Source: Poa pratensis (Eukaryota > Streptophyta > Magnoliopsida > Poales > Poaceae). Taken from it: a stretch of 64,000 nucleotides of DNA. The stretch lies in NCBI GenBank assembly GCA_947311845.1, contig CAMZMU010000063.1:56416691-56480690 (forward strand), read 5' to 3'. The position numbers and the translations under genes are program-made. The notes under the pieces were generated by a model. That model saw nothing but the letters and a program-made list of their open reading frames with translations. It had not been told where the DNA came from and searched no databases. Every line of letters starts with the position of its first letter. Position 1 is the first letter of the stretch. Shown piece by piece: positions 35,721-49,136 of this stretch.

Positions 35721-36689
35721 TGCTAAGGACGAGGCATCTCAGCCTGGTAAGCCTCGCGAGAGACCATTTCCCTCGCGAGGGCCTCTCCCATCGAGAATGT
35801 CGCTAATTCCTGGCGCACGTCTGCGCCTCCCTCGCGAAGACCCCCTCGCGAGGCGTCAAGTACTCGACCTCGGCGAGGCAACCCAGCGCTCGCGAGGTTC
35901 CTTCGAGTGAAAGCAAGCTCTGTCTCCGCGACAGAGCGCACATGGCCTCTGCGCCCGATGCAGAGTGACGTGCGCGCCTGCGCGCGGTGACGACCACGCC
36001 GCAGTTGCCTCTTTGGTGATAAAAGTGGTCAACAAAGCTGCACCAAGCAAAGCGGACTACAAGAATTGCCATTCCGGTGATAAGGGGACCGTTGGCCGCT
36101 ACGCTCCAAGCCGACGTCACCGTGGGGCACCCCATGGGCCTCTCCAGCGCCAGCCCATCGTCCTGGATGGACGGTGGTTTTTCCTGCCAAGAGGACACAA
36201 CTCTCTGCCATGGACCAAGTCCATGGACAGCCCCATGGCCGTGCACTGTCCTCCTCCTTCGTCGCCATGTGGTAGCCCTTCCCGCCTAATGAATTGGGGG
36301 GAAGAGGCCCGAGGCACCTATAAAAGGAGGCAGTGTACGACTAGGATGGGGATTCGACCAGCGGAATCTTAGCCACACCACCGCAAGGGAGAGGACGGAG
36401 CATCTTCCACCATAGTTCCTCCCTAGCAAAGCTTGAGCCTCTGCTAGCTCACTGTACTGTAACCTCCATAAGCAGTGCAATACAACCAAGCAGGAGTAGG
36501 GTCTTACACCTCATGGTGGCCCGAACCTGGGTAGCGGCTCGTGTTTACTCTCTGCCGTGATGTCCCTCACCGAGCTCGACGAGCACCGTCGCCGAGGTAG
36601 TTGTGGGTTGTTTGACAGCGTGTTCAGCCCCCTTCTCGTTCCTGGCCTCAGTGAGACACATCCCTAGTTCCTGGGACCAGTCTCCGACA
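35721..36689 (+). repeat. 5' LTR of Gypsy element E1
   Basis: The right edge is clear: CTCCGACA, then a primer-binding-like TTTGGCGCGCCAGG at 36690. A TATA box, TATAAAAG, is at 36319-36326 with the expected leader after it. The left edge at TGCTAAGGAC is my best guess. The unit is rich in CTCGCGAGG words. Confidence 0.6.
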
Positions 36690-36740
36690 TTTGGCGCGCC
36701 AGGTAGGGGGCTGAGGCGCGTCTTCAACCTCTCCTCCGCC

Positions 36741-38999
36741 ATGGCCGAGACACGTGCTGAGCGTCTCGCGCGCCGGACATCAGGCAGGGCCGGCCCTGAG
36801 CCTCGCGTCGAGCACCCAGAAGACCAGGACGGCGACGAGGAAGCTTCCTCCCTGCACCCGTCCAGGAGCCAGGGCACCTCTACGCAGAGCCGGGTGGCGC
36901 CTAGCCCAAGCGCTGCGCTGCTCATGGTGCAGGAGCTACTGCGCTACCGCCCCGCGCAGGCGGGCCACGACGGCTGTCTCGACCGCATCACCGAGCTCGT
37001 CAACGTCGCTGCCGTGCCCGCTCCGACGCCCTCTCGCTCGCTGGTGCACCACTCCGGGCACGCAGGGAACGTAGCGCACGGCGCTCCTCCTCCTCCCCCG
37101 CCTCCACCTCCGCCACCTCCTCCAGCTGGAGCACCGGCTGGGAACAACCGCGCCGCGTCGCACGCCTCTTCGCCGCATGACTGCCTAATCGTGCAGCGGG
37201 CGCCAGAAGACGCGCGCGTGGAAATCGAGCGCCAGCGGGACCGCCACAACCGCGCCGTCCAGGACGTCGCAGCCGCGGGGCGCCAGAACCGCCACACACT
37301 CGCCGACGGCGTCGTGACGTACGCCACGGGCTGCACCGCGTTCACCTGCAACCTGCGTCGCGTCGTCTGGCCAGTCAAGTTCAAGCCAGACCTTCCTCCG
37401 CGCTACGACGGCAAGAACAACCCCCTGGAGTTTCTGCAACTCTACACCGTGACCATCCAGGCCGCAGGCGGCGACGACAAGGTGATGGCCAACTGGTTCC
37501 CCATGGCCCTCAAGGACGTAGTACTCTCGTGGGTCTTGAACCTCCCCGAGAACACCATCAACACATGGGAGGAGCTCTGCAAGTGCTTCGTGGCGAACTT
37601 CAAGGGCACGTACGAGTGCACCCTCACCTACAACGACCTCCGCGCTGTGCGCCAGAAGCGTGGCGAGTCCCTCCGCAGATACATCCAGCGCTTCAGCCAA
37701 GTCCGCAACAAGATCCCGAACATCTCTGACACGCAGGTCATTTCTGCCTTCGGAGTGGGCGTCACAGACGTCAGGATGCGCGAGAAGCTCGGCATCCACG
37801 ACAACCTCACCTCCGTGGTGAAGCTCTTCGACTTGGCGGACAAGTGCGCCAAGGCTGAAGAGGGCCGCCTCTTCGTCAAGCAAGAGTCAGAGGAAGAGCC
37901 TCCTGAGGGGTCCAAGCCCAAGAAGAAGGCTAGCGAGAAGCGCAAGGTCACAGCTGTCCTCGCGGCAGAGCCTGACGCCAAGCAAAAGCGCGCTGCCACT
38001 CCAGCGGCGGACGCCAGCAAGACAGATGATCGCCCATTCTGCGTCTACCACAACAGGCACAACCACGCGACTGAAGACTGCTGGGAGTTCAAGAAGATCC
38101 GCGACATCCGCGAAAAGCGCCATGGTCACGGCGGCCGCAGCGGCCGTGGGGGCGGACGCTGGAACAACAACTGCGACAACTACCAGCAGAACCCTCAAGC
38201 GAACGCCTTCCAGCAGAACCCCTCCGGGCAAAACAACAATCTCCCCGACGAGGACCCTGGGGGCTACCAGGTCCCTCGTGGGGCAGCATGCATCCTCGGC
38301 GGGGCTCAGGCTCCCAGGTCCAACCGCCACTTCAAGCAGCTCTCTCGCGAGGTCAACGCCGTGCTTCCTCGGATTGAGGCATCCCAGCCCCTCAAATGGT
38401 CGCAATACCCCATTGCCTTCGACTCCAGCGACCACCCAAAGTCCACCAAGACCGTGGGCACCATCCCTCTGGTGTGCACTCCCACCATCAACAACATCGC
38501 CGTCACCAAGACGCTCATAGATGGGGGTGCAGGCCTGAACGTCATCTCCGTCGAGACCACCAGGCCCTTCTCGGGGGTGACAGAAGGTACCACCACCCCG
38601 CTAGGGCAAGTGAGGCTTCCAGTCACATTCGGAACGCAAGAAAACTACCGCACCGAGCTCATCGACTTCGACGTCGCGCACATCGGCCTGCCCTACCATG
38701 CCATCCTCGGCTACCCCGCCCTCGCGAAGTTCATGGCTGTCACTCACCATGCCTACAACATCGTCAAGCTTCTAGGCTGCAGTGGCACCATCACCATCCG
38801 TGGCCAGGTCAAGGACGTCGTGTGCTCTGTCGGGCATGCCTACAAGGCCGCTGCGGTGGCATTTCCTGCTGACGAGGATGCAGAGGACCCCCCCCCCTCG
38901 CGAGGCCGGCAAAGAAGAAGTAGTTGTTCTCTCAGGAAAGGACAACCACGAAGAAGGTGCCGCTGGGCGCCAGCGGCTCGGGGGCTAGCGTCACCATAG
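36741..38999 (+). pseudogene. E1 Gypsy gag-protease
   Basis: The frame starts with ATG 36741, 51 bases after the LTR. A proline run (about residues 115-126) precedes a Retrotrans_gag domain (PPRYDGKNNPLEFLQ through LRRYIQRFSQVRNKIP, about 215-340). A zinc-knuckle-like CVYHNRHNHATEDC lies near residue 434. An aspartic protease region follows, with LIDGGAGLNVIS (Gly-Gly in place of the usual Ser/Thr-Gly) and GYPALAKFMAVTHHAYN. A C-run near 38,890 shifts the frame, so the ORF ends at 38999 in an arginine-rich nonsense tail instead of joining pol. It is long and open but no longer a working polyprotein. Confidence 0.85.
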
Positions 39000-39002
39000 G
39001 CG

Positions 39003-39798
39003 CTGGCTTGCCTACCAAATAGGAAGGGGCGCTCGTCGCCTTCCTCAGGACAAACTCTGACATGTTCGCATGGACACCGTCAGATATGTGCGGAGTACCG
39101 AGGGAGGTGATCGAGCACCACTTAGCCGTGTGTTCAAACACACGCCAGTGAAGCAGAAAGCACGGCGCCAAGCGCCAGAGAAGCAAGAGTTCATCGTCAA
39201 GGAAGTAGAGAAGTTAAGAGAAGCACGCATAATTCGAGAAGTTGCACATCCCACTTGGCTCGCCAACACGGTGGTCGTCCCCAAGCACACCGGTGGAGGC
39301 CGGCTCTGCATCGACTACACCGACCTCAACAAGGCCTGTCCCAAGGACCCATACCCACTGCCAAGGATAGACCAGATCGTGGACTCAACCGTCGGCTGCG
39401 ACCTCCTCTGTTTTCTGGATGCCTTCTCAGGCTACCACCAGATCAAGATGGCGCAGGAGGACGAGGAAAAGACAGTATTGCTCACCCCTTGTGGTGTGTT
39501 CTGCTACGTCTGCATGACCTTTGGCCTGAAGAATGCCGGCGCCACGTTCCAGAGGCTCATGAGGACCGCCTTGGGGGCTCAGATGGGGAGAAACACAGAA
39601 GCCTACGTCGACGACATCATAGTCAAGACTCGCGAGGAGCACACACTCCTGAAGGACCTCGAGGAGACCTTTGCCAACCTGCGTAAGGTGAACATCAAGC
39701 TGAACCCCGCCAAGTGCATCTTCGGGGTACCATCAGGCAAACTCCTGGGATTCCTAGTGTCTCACCGTGGCATCGAAGCAAATCCCGACAAGATCAGG
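39003..39798 (+). pseudogene. E1 Gypsy reverse transcriptase, truncated by element D
   Basis: Before the reverse transcriptase an in-frame TAG (39020-39022) splits LPTK from EGALVAFL. After another frame change near 39,145 the frame is open through RLCIDYTDLNKACPKDPYPL, FLDAFSGYHQI, FGLKNAGATFQRLM and the catalytic YVDD box. It then breaks off at GIEANPDKIR (39798), where element D begins. RNase H and integrase of E1 are not in the window and must lie to the right of the nest. Confidence 0.87.
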
Positions 39799-42700
39799 TG
39801 TATCATCCCAAAAATATTAACAAGTATTATTATTCCAAAAATGAGGGCCAACAAAAACTTTTGTTAATTTATATGTGTTGATTGTATATTGTTGCTTATG
39901 ATAATTATTTCTTGTTGATTGTGTGTTGTTTGCTCTAATTAAAAACTTGAAGAAAAGAAAAGAAATAAAACAAAACGTAAAACAATAAAACTCATGTGAC
40001 AAGTGTCACCAAATTTCTCCAAGTGAGAAATTATTTTTATTCCAAACAAAATTCAGTGGAGTGATAGTAGTCACTCTCATTTTTATTCTCACCACTTTTC
40101 CCTCTCCAAAATATCAAATTCAAAAACCTAAATTTAAATTCCAAACCCTTTCTTTAACTTATTCAAATTACAAAATGTGCTATGATGCACTTGGCAAATA
40201 AATAATTTAACATCACCACAAATCTTGATAAATGTGTGTGAAGCAAATTATGAAAATAGAATTCATAAATAAGAAATTGAAATTGGTTCAAGCATTTCAT
40301 CGAACACTTGGTGATCATCACCATGTTCTTCCTCAACCGATCCAAATCCAAGATCAATTTGATCGATTTCGATCAAATTGGTGCAAACCACTGCCTCCAT
40401 TCGAGTGCTCTCACTTCACCGCGCTCGTGGAGCCGAAGAAATCGAGCAGGGGAACCGTACGCCGTGATCGCCGCCAGGGGACAGCCGCCCGTGCGCCGTG
40501 CGCCATGGTCGCCACTGTGGCGACGGAGGTGTCGAAGCCGCAGCAACCCAGCACCGTGCCCCCCTCTCTCCCTTGCTCCTCCGCTCCCTCTCAGCGCAGC
40601 AGAACGTCCAGCAGGAACCCGTACCCGAAGGAACTGCGCCGCACCGTGCACGTCGAGCACCGCCCAGAGCACGCCATGGCCGTCCCCCACACGAGCAAGC
40701 TCGGCTCGCCTCCACGCACCCGACCTTGCTCCCCTGCACCTCGACACCGTAGCCGCACCTCACGCCTCCTATGGCGAACCCTAGCACCCCCTGGACCTCT
40801 CCTGCACCCAGGCCACCGTGGACCGAGCTCGGTGCTTAAATAGAGCACCCGAGCCTCGCTTCCTCTCCACTCCACCCCACTGCCTCTCCTCTACCCCATC
40901 ACCTCTCGTGCACCGCCACGAGGGCGGAGCCGCTGCTGCGAAGCCGCTGCAGCCCGCGTTCTTCTCCGAGCTCGGCCATGCCCGAGGTAGGGGACGACCA
41001 CGGACACGCCGTGCTGCCCTCTCTTTCTCTCCTCTCTGGCCCGCACTCGCATCACCATTAACACCACACTCACCCGCCCCTTTCTCCCCTCTGTTTCGTG
41101 CACAGAAGCGACGCAGGGAGCTCGCCGGAGTTGGAGCACGACCGCGGAGGAGCAGCCGCTCGTCGCCGACGCCAGGAACCTCCCCAGCAAGCGAAAGTCC
41201 GCCCACGAGCTTCCCCGAGCCTCCGCCGTCGTTCTGCATCATCCCCACCGTCCCCAGGCCACCCTAGGTGAGCTATCCATCCACCTCGCCGTCGCCGGAG
41301 CCACGGCGCCGCCCGTTTTAGGTCGTCGCCGATGCGCTCGATCCTCAGCCGTTAGATCTTTAATCAACGGTAGCATACCCCTTCGTTTGGATGTGTCACT
41401 GACCAGTGGACCCCACTGTCAGTATTTTAAACATTATCCAGCGCGCGCGCAGCGTTTCGTTGAGTCACTGACGGGTAGGCCCCACCCGTCAGGTTCTTCA
41501 ACATTATCCAGAATAGTTAACTTTTCTAATTTAAATCTTTAGAAGATTTCAGTACTGGCATCAACTTAGAAATTCAATATCTCAAGATTTACAAATCCAA
41601 ATAAATCAAATACAACTGTTCTGGAAAGCTTATGAAAATGTTTAACCAACCCAAGTGGTTTCACTTCATTTAGATAAATAATAAAAATGTACTATTAAAA
41701 ATGCCACAGAAGGTTTAAAACCTAAACTTGTTTGTTTCTGATACTCTGTTAAGTCAAATAATTCCAAACCAATTTTGTTAGCTTGTTACTGTGATGTATT
41801 GGTTACCTAATTTTGGTAGAATTAATAATGCCATAATAATTGTTTAGTATAAAGTTGAAGTTAGAACACCCTTCTGCACTAAAAAAATTAAAGATGTTTA
41901 TTGGTTAGCCCAAATGAATTAGGACCAATTTTGTTGAGTCACATTTAGTCATGGTTAATCACCCCTAAAAGGATTTAATTTTAGGATCAACATAACTTAA
42001 TTGGTAGCTAAAACTTGATTATTAAGTTACTGGATTAAAACAATTATGTAGGGAGTTTGGTAACTCCAATAAATCCAAACTAAATTGTGTTGTCTTCTAC
42101 CCATCAGTAGCTTTCTGTAGAAATTTAGTTTGTATTTTTGTGACCAACAGAACTCAAGTTGTGTAATTAAACAAGTTCAACAAGTTTCTGCCATATTTAA
42201 GGCATAAATAAATGATGTTTAATTCAATTAATTTGAAACCAAATGGTGTTGCTTGATGTATGCAGTGGCTATTTAGAGCAATTAAGATTGTAATGTTGTG
42301 ATGATTGATTGAGTAGTTTAGTGATTGTTTGTATTTGTTTGTTTATTAATTAGACGAGAACGTTGTCGGATTTATCGAGGAAGGGGAATTTGTTGAACCT
42401 GAAGATCAAGACCAAGGTCACTTTGTCGAGCAAGGCAAGCTACTCTCTGAGCTTGCACCCCAAATATATGCATCTATTTTTATAACATGATTTACTCTTA
42501 AGGCAAGGATTTCCTAAAACCTTTTCAAAAAGTATATGGAAATTATTTTGCCACCCTATGTAGAAGTATAAGATAGTTATACCAAATTATAGGATGGGAG
42601 AAATAAATATTGTTTATTCAAAACTCCTTTGAAATTACTTGTGTGTTTATGGAATGCCGAGATGTCGGTGTTGAAATGGAGAAATGGAGATGGAGATGTT

Positions 42701-43489
42701 TATGAAAAATGCACAGTGTGTCCTAGTACTATGACGACCAATCTTACCCTGTGCGACCACATTTACCCACATATGGGAAAGGGCTTAGTCATATAATTTG
42801 CTCATATTAGTATGGGATGCCATATCGACGGAGATGACTCCGTTATACATGAGGGGATGGTTTGGTGACCTACCCCCGACCTGGGTCCTCGCTCAAACTC
42901 TATGGAAAGATAAGGAGGAGGATAGAAGGATGTCCCCTATACACCGCCAGGCAAAACTATGAGTCCTCACACTTAGATTCCGACGGGCTGGGTTAAGTGT
43001 TGATGGAAAGTGTCATATGGGCAGGGTCCTATACTAGCATGAGCAAAGGACAGACTACGGTCGGTGACTCAACTTCGCATACCCCTGGTATGGCGGGACG
43101 TGGCTGACACGATGAGTTGCCGGATGGATGTGGGAAAAGCGTGCTACCTCTGCAGAGTGTAAAACTATTCGAATAGCCGAGTCCTCGGATATGGACAGTT
43201 GGGAGGCTGTCCTCTGACCATGTGCAAGTTTTTGAAAGACTTTAAGTTTCAAAAGAAAATGAAGTGGAGTTGTTCTATACACCTATACCAACGGATCGGT
43301 ATGAGGTTGTGGAGGCAAGTGGACCATGAAGGGCTATGGTCGGAAAAAGGTGGAGTTTTGGAAAAACAGATAAAATGGTGATTTTATTCAAAGATAGTTA
43401 TAAACTTCTTCTTACCTTTTTCAATAAAGATATAGAGATGTTTTAGATAAATAAAAGTCTGAAATTAAAATAAAACTAGTGCATACTCA
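39799..43489. mobile_element. Unclassified large element D (LTR-like start), left part
   Basis: It begins TGTATCATCCC exactly where the E1 reverse transcriptase stops, with TCAGG (39794-39798) as the likely left target copy. Its right part is displaced by element A at 43490. No transposon protein is encoded. A GC-rich core at about 40.4-41.3 kb has many overlapping open frames on both strands that I do not believe. The 42.4-43.3 kb part carries text I associate with abundant Triticeae repeats (for example TCCCCTATACACCGCCAGG). It could be one very long LTR or a non-autonomous element. Confidence 0.5.
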
Positions 43490-43995
43490 TGTTGGGGTAG
43501 TGACGAGGGGTACACTCATCAAATCCCATGGTTAAGGACCTAGGGTTGAGATTATGGGGAGAGAACGTGGTAGTACTGGTAGTTTCGTCAGCTGACAAGC
43601 AGAGGCAAAGATTTACCCAGGTTCAGGCCCCTCGGGTGGAGGTAAAGACCCTACTTCCTGCTTGTATGTTATTGATCGTGCGAGATTATGCGGTTACAAG
43701 GTGGCTCCGGCGAGATGTCGATCTCGCTAGAGCTTTGGTGGTTCGAGTATGGCTTGTCCCTAGATCGGCACCCCTCCCAGCCTTTAAATAGCCTGGGTCT
43801 CGGGAGTTCGTAACCAACCTAGTTTACATATAAGGAAAGTTCTAACCGACTATGCCTATGACTAATCTTGGAGGGTACTCCATCTTCTTGGGCCTCTGGT
43901 CTTGGGCTTTGAATAGGCTCTTCTCTATTGGGTCTTAGTCGTCACGTGCACCAGGTACCCTCATGGTAGGGTACCCGAGATGTATACCCATGTCA
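43490..43995 (-). repeat. 3' LTR of Gypsy element A
   Basis: On the minus strand the unit starts TGACATGGGTATACATC and ends CTACCCCAACA, giving TG...CA ends over 506 bp. Directly before it in element sense is the polypurine tract CTCGGGGGCTAC (43996-44007). A TATTTAAAG promoter-like box lies near 43,785. The matching 5' LTR is not in the window. Confidence 0.78.
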
Positions 43996-44575
43996 GTAGC
44001 CCCCGAGTACTTGTCTGACTCGAAGAATCGGGCATAGACTCTTCCGTAAGTGCACGTCATATGCTTTGTATTCTGTATATATAATTGGAATTCCTGTATG
44101 AATAGCACATGTTGGCTATGTCGAGTATCTCATCGACTGTGGTTTTTGCTTATGATGATCAAGGGAGAATAGCTTAGCAGGCCCAGTACACTCGACAGAT
44201 CGGGACTGGTTAACTACACATTCGGGTAAAACCTTACTAGCTTTCAATCAAACTCGAGTCCCCGGACTCGAATCTGGAATAAACTGGTCAGATTCGACTA
44301 GGCCGTTGAGGTCTTACTGAGTCGATCTGCAGTATAACTTTGAATTTTACCCAACGCGTCCGTCGGGATTTTTCATCATGTCTGCTGACACGGAAAGTAT
44401 AAGGATTGACGTTGCTGGAACGGTCCTTAGCCCAGCTCGAAAGTTCGGCGGGTCTTACCTTTGCACCATGCGTGCAGCATCCGAGGTATTTGCGACGGAC
44501 GCAACTCGGGAATGTTTCGAGTATGATTTTGTGTATGAACTGAGTCGATTCTTTGTCGACTGACTCTTTGTCATT

Positions 44576-44860
44576 ATTCTATTGGGTGCGCGACAGTGCT
44601 CCCGATGGGAGTAGCCCCCGAGATTGTACTTTATTGCTTGCAATGGAGGATAATCTCAAAATCTTCTTACCCTGCATATGTTAATCGAAGAAATTTTTGC
44701 TGTAATTCTATCGGGTGCACGACAGTGCTCCCGATCGGAGTAGCCCCCGAGATTGTGCTTTATTACTTGTAATGGAGGATAATCTCGAAATCATTTTGTC
44801 TTTGAGCATCTTCAGTCGAAGAAATTTTTGATATGCTCCCGATGGGAGTAATATGCCTGA
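44576..44860. repeat. Tandem repeat of about 129 bp in element A
   Basis: Two copies starting near 44,576 and 44,705 share GACAGTGCTCCCGAT, GGAGTAGCCCCCGAGATTGT and AATGGAGGATAATCTC. A third partial copy (CTCCCGATGGGAGTA) follows near 44,837. It lies between the 3' LTR and the opposite-strand gene of A. Confidence 0.8.
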
Positions 44861-45428
44861 GCCGAAGGAACGGTCGAGTGATCAATTTTGCCTTAACATT
44901 GCTTTTGCGCACCCGAACTAAACAAGAGTGACCAATATGCGCTGGCGCAGACTCGATGTATTTCTGAACCGATGCTTGCAATGACGTCAGGGATGACGTT
45001 TCTGTCTACTGCGCTTCCTGACACGGTGGCATGCGTTATGCTGTGATGGATGGGACGTGACCCATAGGTGGGCCCATTGTGCAGCGCTGACCGAACGACG
45101 GTGCCGTTTGGACTTGATTTGACCACTCTGGCCCACTTATGACGGAGGCGTGATAATGGCTCCTATTTTTGCGTGCGTAGTGGGCGGAGTGGCCTGCAAC
45201 GGTTGCCCTCTGCGCCTGCACGTGTACGGTGTATTGCGTGCGGAGCGCACGATTGCGATTTTAACAGCTGTGATCGATTTTGATCTGTGGTAAATAGGGG
45301 ACGGCGCTGGCATTATTTTTTACTAGCCATTTGCTCTGCGCGCCGCCCCTGTTCCATCTTCTTCCTTGCGCTCCTGCTCCATTGCTCTTGTGCCCAAGCT
45401 CTTGCTGTTCTCCTTAGCCACCACCGCC

Positions 45429-48400
45429 ATGGCGCCAAAGAGGAAAGCTTCTGCGACCGACGCGCCCGCGACTGACGCGGCCGCTCTGAAGGGGAAGAAA
45501 ACTGCGGCTGGCGCATCTGCGGCCGCCGTCGACCTCAAGAAGAGCGACGGCGATTGGATGAAGTCCACGATCAAGGCAGCACATCTCGAGAAGTTCCGCG
45601 AGGACGGACTGCTGCCGCCGGCGGACCAGCTTACTGTCCGCGCGCCATCGAAAGAGGTACTCCCCGAGCCTCGCGCAAATGAGCGCGTATGTTTTGCGGA
45701 GTTTTTGCCTAGGGGTCTGTCTTTTCCCCTCCACGACTTTGTTCGTGCTTGCTTTTTGCCTACGGGGTGCAGATCCATGATCTCACCCCGAACGGCATTA
45801 TGCACATTGCCTGTTTTATGGTATTGTGCGAGTGCTTCCTGGGAGTTGCTCCCAGCTGGGCCCTTTGGAAGTCTATCTTCATGGTCCGGCCCAACAACCG
45901 AGGCGGCCGAACCTATCCAGTTGGAGGCCTTCAGATCCAAGTGCGCAGCGACACCCGATACTTTGCCCTGAAGCCAGTCGACTCGGCGCAAGGGTGGAGG
46001 AAAAGGTGGTTTTATGTGCGCGTCGACCAGGAAGGGGTCCCAGCATTTTCGACTGCTGGTATAGCCGCTAGGACGAAGGCCTGGGACCATGAGCTTTCGA
46101 CTGAAGAAATGGCGGAAGCGGCGCCTCTGCTGGAGACGATTGGAGGACTGCTAAACAGCGTCACTGGTGTGCATCTTCTTGCCACCTTTGTGAAGATGCG
46201 GGTGTGGCCGCTCCGCGCACGAGCTCACCCTATGTGGCAGTATGAAGGTCCTCTCGACTCCACTCGAATGAACAAGGAGGAGCTGTCTAAGAGCGAGCTG
46301 GTGTCACATGTGCGGTCCATCACCAGCACAAAAGCCAGCGAGCCCTGCAACGTCGACTGCCCTGTACTCCTTATGGGGCTGAAAAGCCTTTGCCAGAGGT
46401 TAGTGAATCTATCGAGTTTATGATCTCCTGCTTTTGTTATTCTGCTATGCATCTTTGTGACTTTCGACTGCTGTATTTTGTATGCAGGGCCACTCGACCG
46501 CCTCAACCCTTCCTCCTCTTCCCGAAGATGGCCCAACTCATGAAACAGAGGTGACGGTAGAAGCGAAGGGAGGAGACGAATCGCCTCTACCTTCGGCTAC
46601 CACATCTCCCACAGAAGAGGTTGAAGAGGAAGGGGTTGAAGAAGCACAGGACAAGGAGCTTGCCACTCGCAAGCGCCGTCGGGCGGCCCAAGTTGTGTCT
46701 TCCTCCATGAGTTCACCCGCAAAGGAATCAGATGTGAGAGATGACGGAGACTCGGGCTCGTCTCCTACGACCACAGCTGCTCCTTTGGACGTGAGCCCGT
46801 TGAGCTCGGCTCCTCCTCCTCAGTCGGGTGGGGAGCTACTTTTTGGAGGCCCAAACTTTGAAGACCTTGACACTGATGAAGAAGAAGAGCACAGGTTTGC
46901 TCCTTTTTGTACTAAATTTTTTTGTGAGTTGATATTTATGCTTATGTTGTATTTCTTCGGTTACTCGTAGTGCCGAGACTGTGCACCCTCCGACTCCTCC
47001 AGCCGAGAGAGCTTCGACTCCAGATCAGCCAGAAGCTTCTCCTGTGGCGGCTGAGGTCGTGAAAACAGTAGCCACGGCCACTACCATTGAGGCCGCCAAG
47101 ATTGCGAGTGCGTCGACTCCAGAAATTGGGACTTCTGCTGCCAAGCCTGCGCCTTGGGTTGAACACGTAAGTGTCATTTGTCGAGTCCTCATACTGGGAC
47201 TATTTGTGTATAACTTATGCTGGTTCCATGTGCATGCAGCCCTTCTACCTCAACCTGGTGGAATCAGGCAAAGCTTTTGTCCAGGTTGAACAGGAGAGAG
47301 ACAATCTGCGCGCTGTCATGGAGCAACTCAGCCGTAAGTGTGTTTGACTTCTGTATTCGAAGTTCTTTTTGCTCTGTCTTTGCGTTGTCGATTGTGAATG
47401 ACATCTGGCCATCTATCCCAGGTGACAAGGCATCTGCTGAAACCCGAGTAAAGGAGCTAGAAGAAGCTCTTGCCACTCAAGCTGCCGAGTCGAAGAAAGC
47501 CGCGGATGCCGCCCAGCGTTCTGCCGCTGCGCGCGAGAAGGAGCATGCTGAGCGACTGGCTGGCCTCGCACAGAACGTGAGAGGTAAGGAACCATCTTTT
47601 TTGTATGCCTCCCGTGTACCCGTTGGGTAGTATGTAGTAATCTTGCTTTTTCTGGTTCATGTTACAGAGGCGATTGGTGTGCCAACACCTACTGACATGG
47701 TCAGTGATGAGTTATCACTCGACCAGGTTATAGGTGACCTTGGTGCTTCCTTTGTCCAGGCGAAGGACTCCCTTGCCAAGTCTGCCAGCACCCTCGGCGT
47801 TGTATACAGGGAGGTGCTCCCACTAGGCGAGGTGCCGTCGACTGCTGATGGCTTTGCTGGCGTGCTTGGACCGGGGACTTCAACCATGGCGAATTTTGCT
47901 CGCGCCCTCACGGTACGCGGCTCGGAGTCCACCCTCAAGCTGATACTAGGTCATGGGATAGAGGGTAACTTCGAGGCGGCGATGTCTGACTTCCCTCGAA
48001 GGCCGGCGGGAAGCTAATATCTTTGAAGCATGTTAGCGAGCCAGCCACCCGGCTGGCCAACCTTTTTATGAACACCATGGAAACCGGGCAACAGAGGTCG
48101 CCGCCCGTGCGAGTAGGGCTAGGTCGGAGTCGGTGTCTGAGAAGTAGGGCAGCCGCGCCTTTTATGCCTTGTAATTAAACTTATGACCATGCGAGTATGC
48201 ATGCGCTTTTGCTACCTTTGTATGACTTTAATTTCCTCGTTATGCTTCTGCCTGTAAGGCTGTGTGCTGTTATTCGCCTAAGCTTTGTGATGAGTTTCTC
48301 ATGAAACTTTTGTGATGTTTGAAACAGAAACGGCCAGCCGCCACTTCATCCAGCTCATCGCGGCATCGCGCCCCTACTCGATCTCGAGCTCAGGTGGCAA

Positions 48401-49136
48401 ACGATGCCGCAGTAATGCGTTATATGAAGGCTCGAGTCGCAAAACTGGAGCAAGAGTTGGGGAGTGCCCGTAGTGAGCTGGATAGGATGAGGGCTAGGCC
48501 TGCTCTACCCACTCAGCGAGAGGAGTATGTGCTCGGCGAGATGGAGATCGTGAACAGACAACTCGAGTGTAAGCATGACTGCTCTTATCTCAAGAGTTCA
48601 TAATCTGTCCTTTTTGTTCACCCAACGTGTGTTGTTGTAGGTTTTGTTCCAGATTTCCAGGCAGAGCAGGCTCGTGTAGATGAGCAGTTGAACAATGCGA
48701 CTAACGAACCCACGACTGGTCGTCAGCACTTTCGCTTGGATAAGCACCGAGCACGCATACTCGCGACTCTGCAGGATCGAGTGTGGCGGAGCACTATGCT
48801 TCTTGAGTTATGCAGGTCGGCCTTCAATCGAATCAACCAGACGCTTTTTCCGACTGGGCCGCAACCTCAAGGAATCCACGCATTGCTCGGCTTTTCCGGA
48901 CTACAGGTTCCATTCGAGACTTTATCACCCAGAAGCTTGTGGATGGAGCCAACGCAACGATGGCATATATCCGAAGTCAACGTCCAAATATGCAGCTACG
49001 TCCACCCGTGCCTGGATCGTCTTTGTCCCAGTCGCATCTTGACGATACAGTCGATCATGCGAGGGTGTTGGTTGAGTGCTATCATGCTCAACTTATGGGC
49101 CTTGTTCTTACAGTAAAGGACGAACCGGAAGAATAG
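45429..49136 (+). pseudogene. Opposite-strand spliced gene of element A (Transposase_28 / putative gypsy-type protein)
   Basis: It runs antisense to the A pol gene. Exon 1 (45429-46398) encodes an alanine- and lysine-rich start, then the plant domain often named putative gypsy-type transposon: LPPADQLTVRAP, NERVCFAEF, HDLTPNGIMHIACFMVLCEC, RKRWFYVRV. One frame break lies near 45,757. Further exons fit GT-AG junctions: 46488-46895 (acidic, Ser-rich), 46971-47166, 47240-47333, 47422-47583 (coiled coil, Ala/Glu/Lys-rich), 47668 onward, then frames near 48,330-48,600 and 48,810-49,136 ending KDEPEE. At least one more frame break lies near 48,010. Function is unknown; such genes accompany some grass Gypsy families. 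Confidence 0.7.

Noticed and set aside
37185..38435. Minus-strand frames of 182-232 codons within E1 gag
   Set aside because: They mirror the gag-protease frame, which has clear domains on the plus strand. They do not resemble the antisense genes of A and C.
40232..41267. Several frames of 120-200 codons in element D
   Set aside because: They overlap on both strands in a GC-rich patch, are rich in Pro, Ser and Arg, and match no transposon or host protein family I know.
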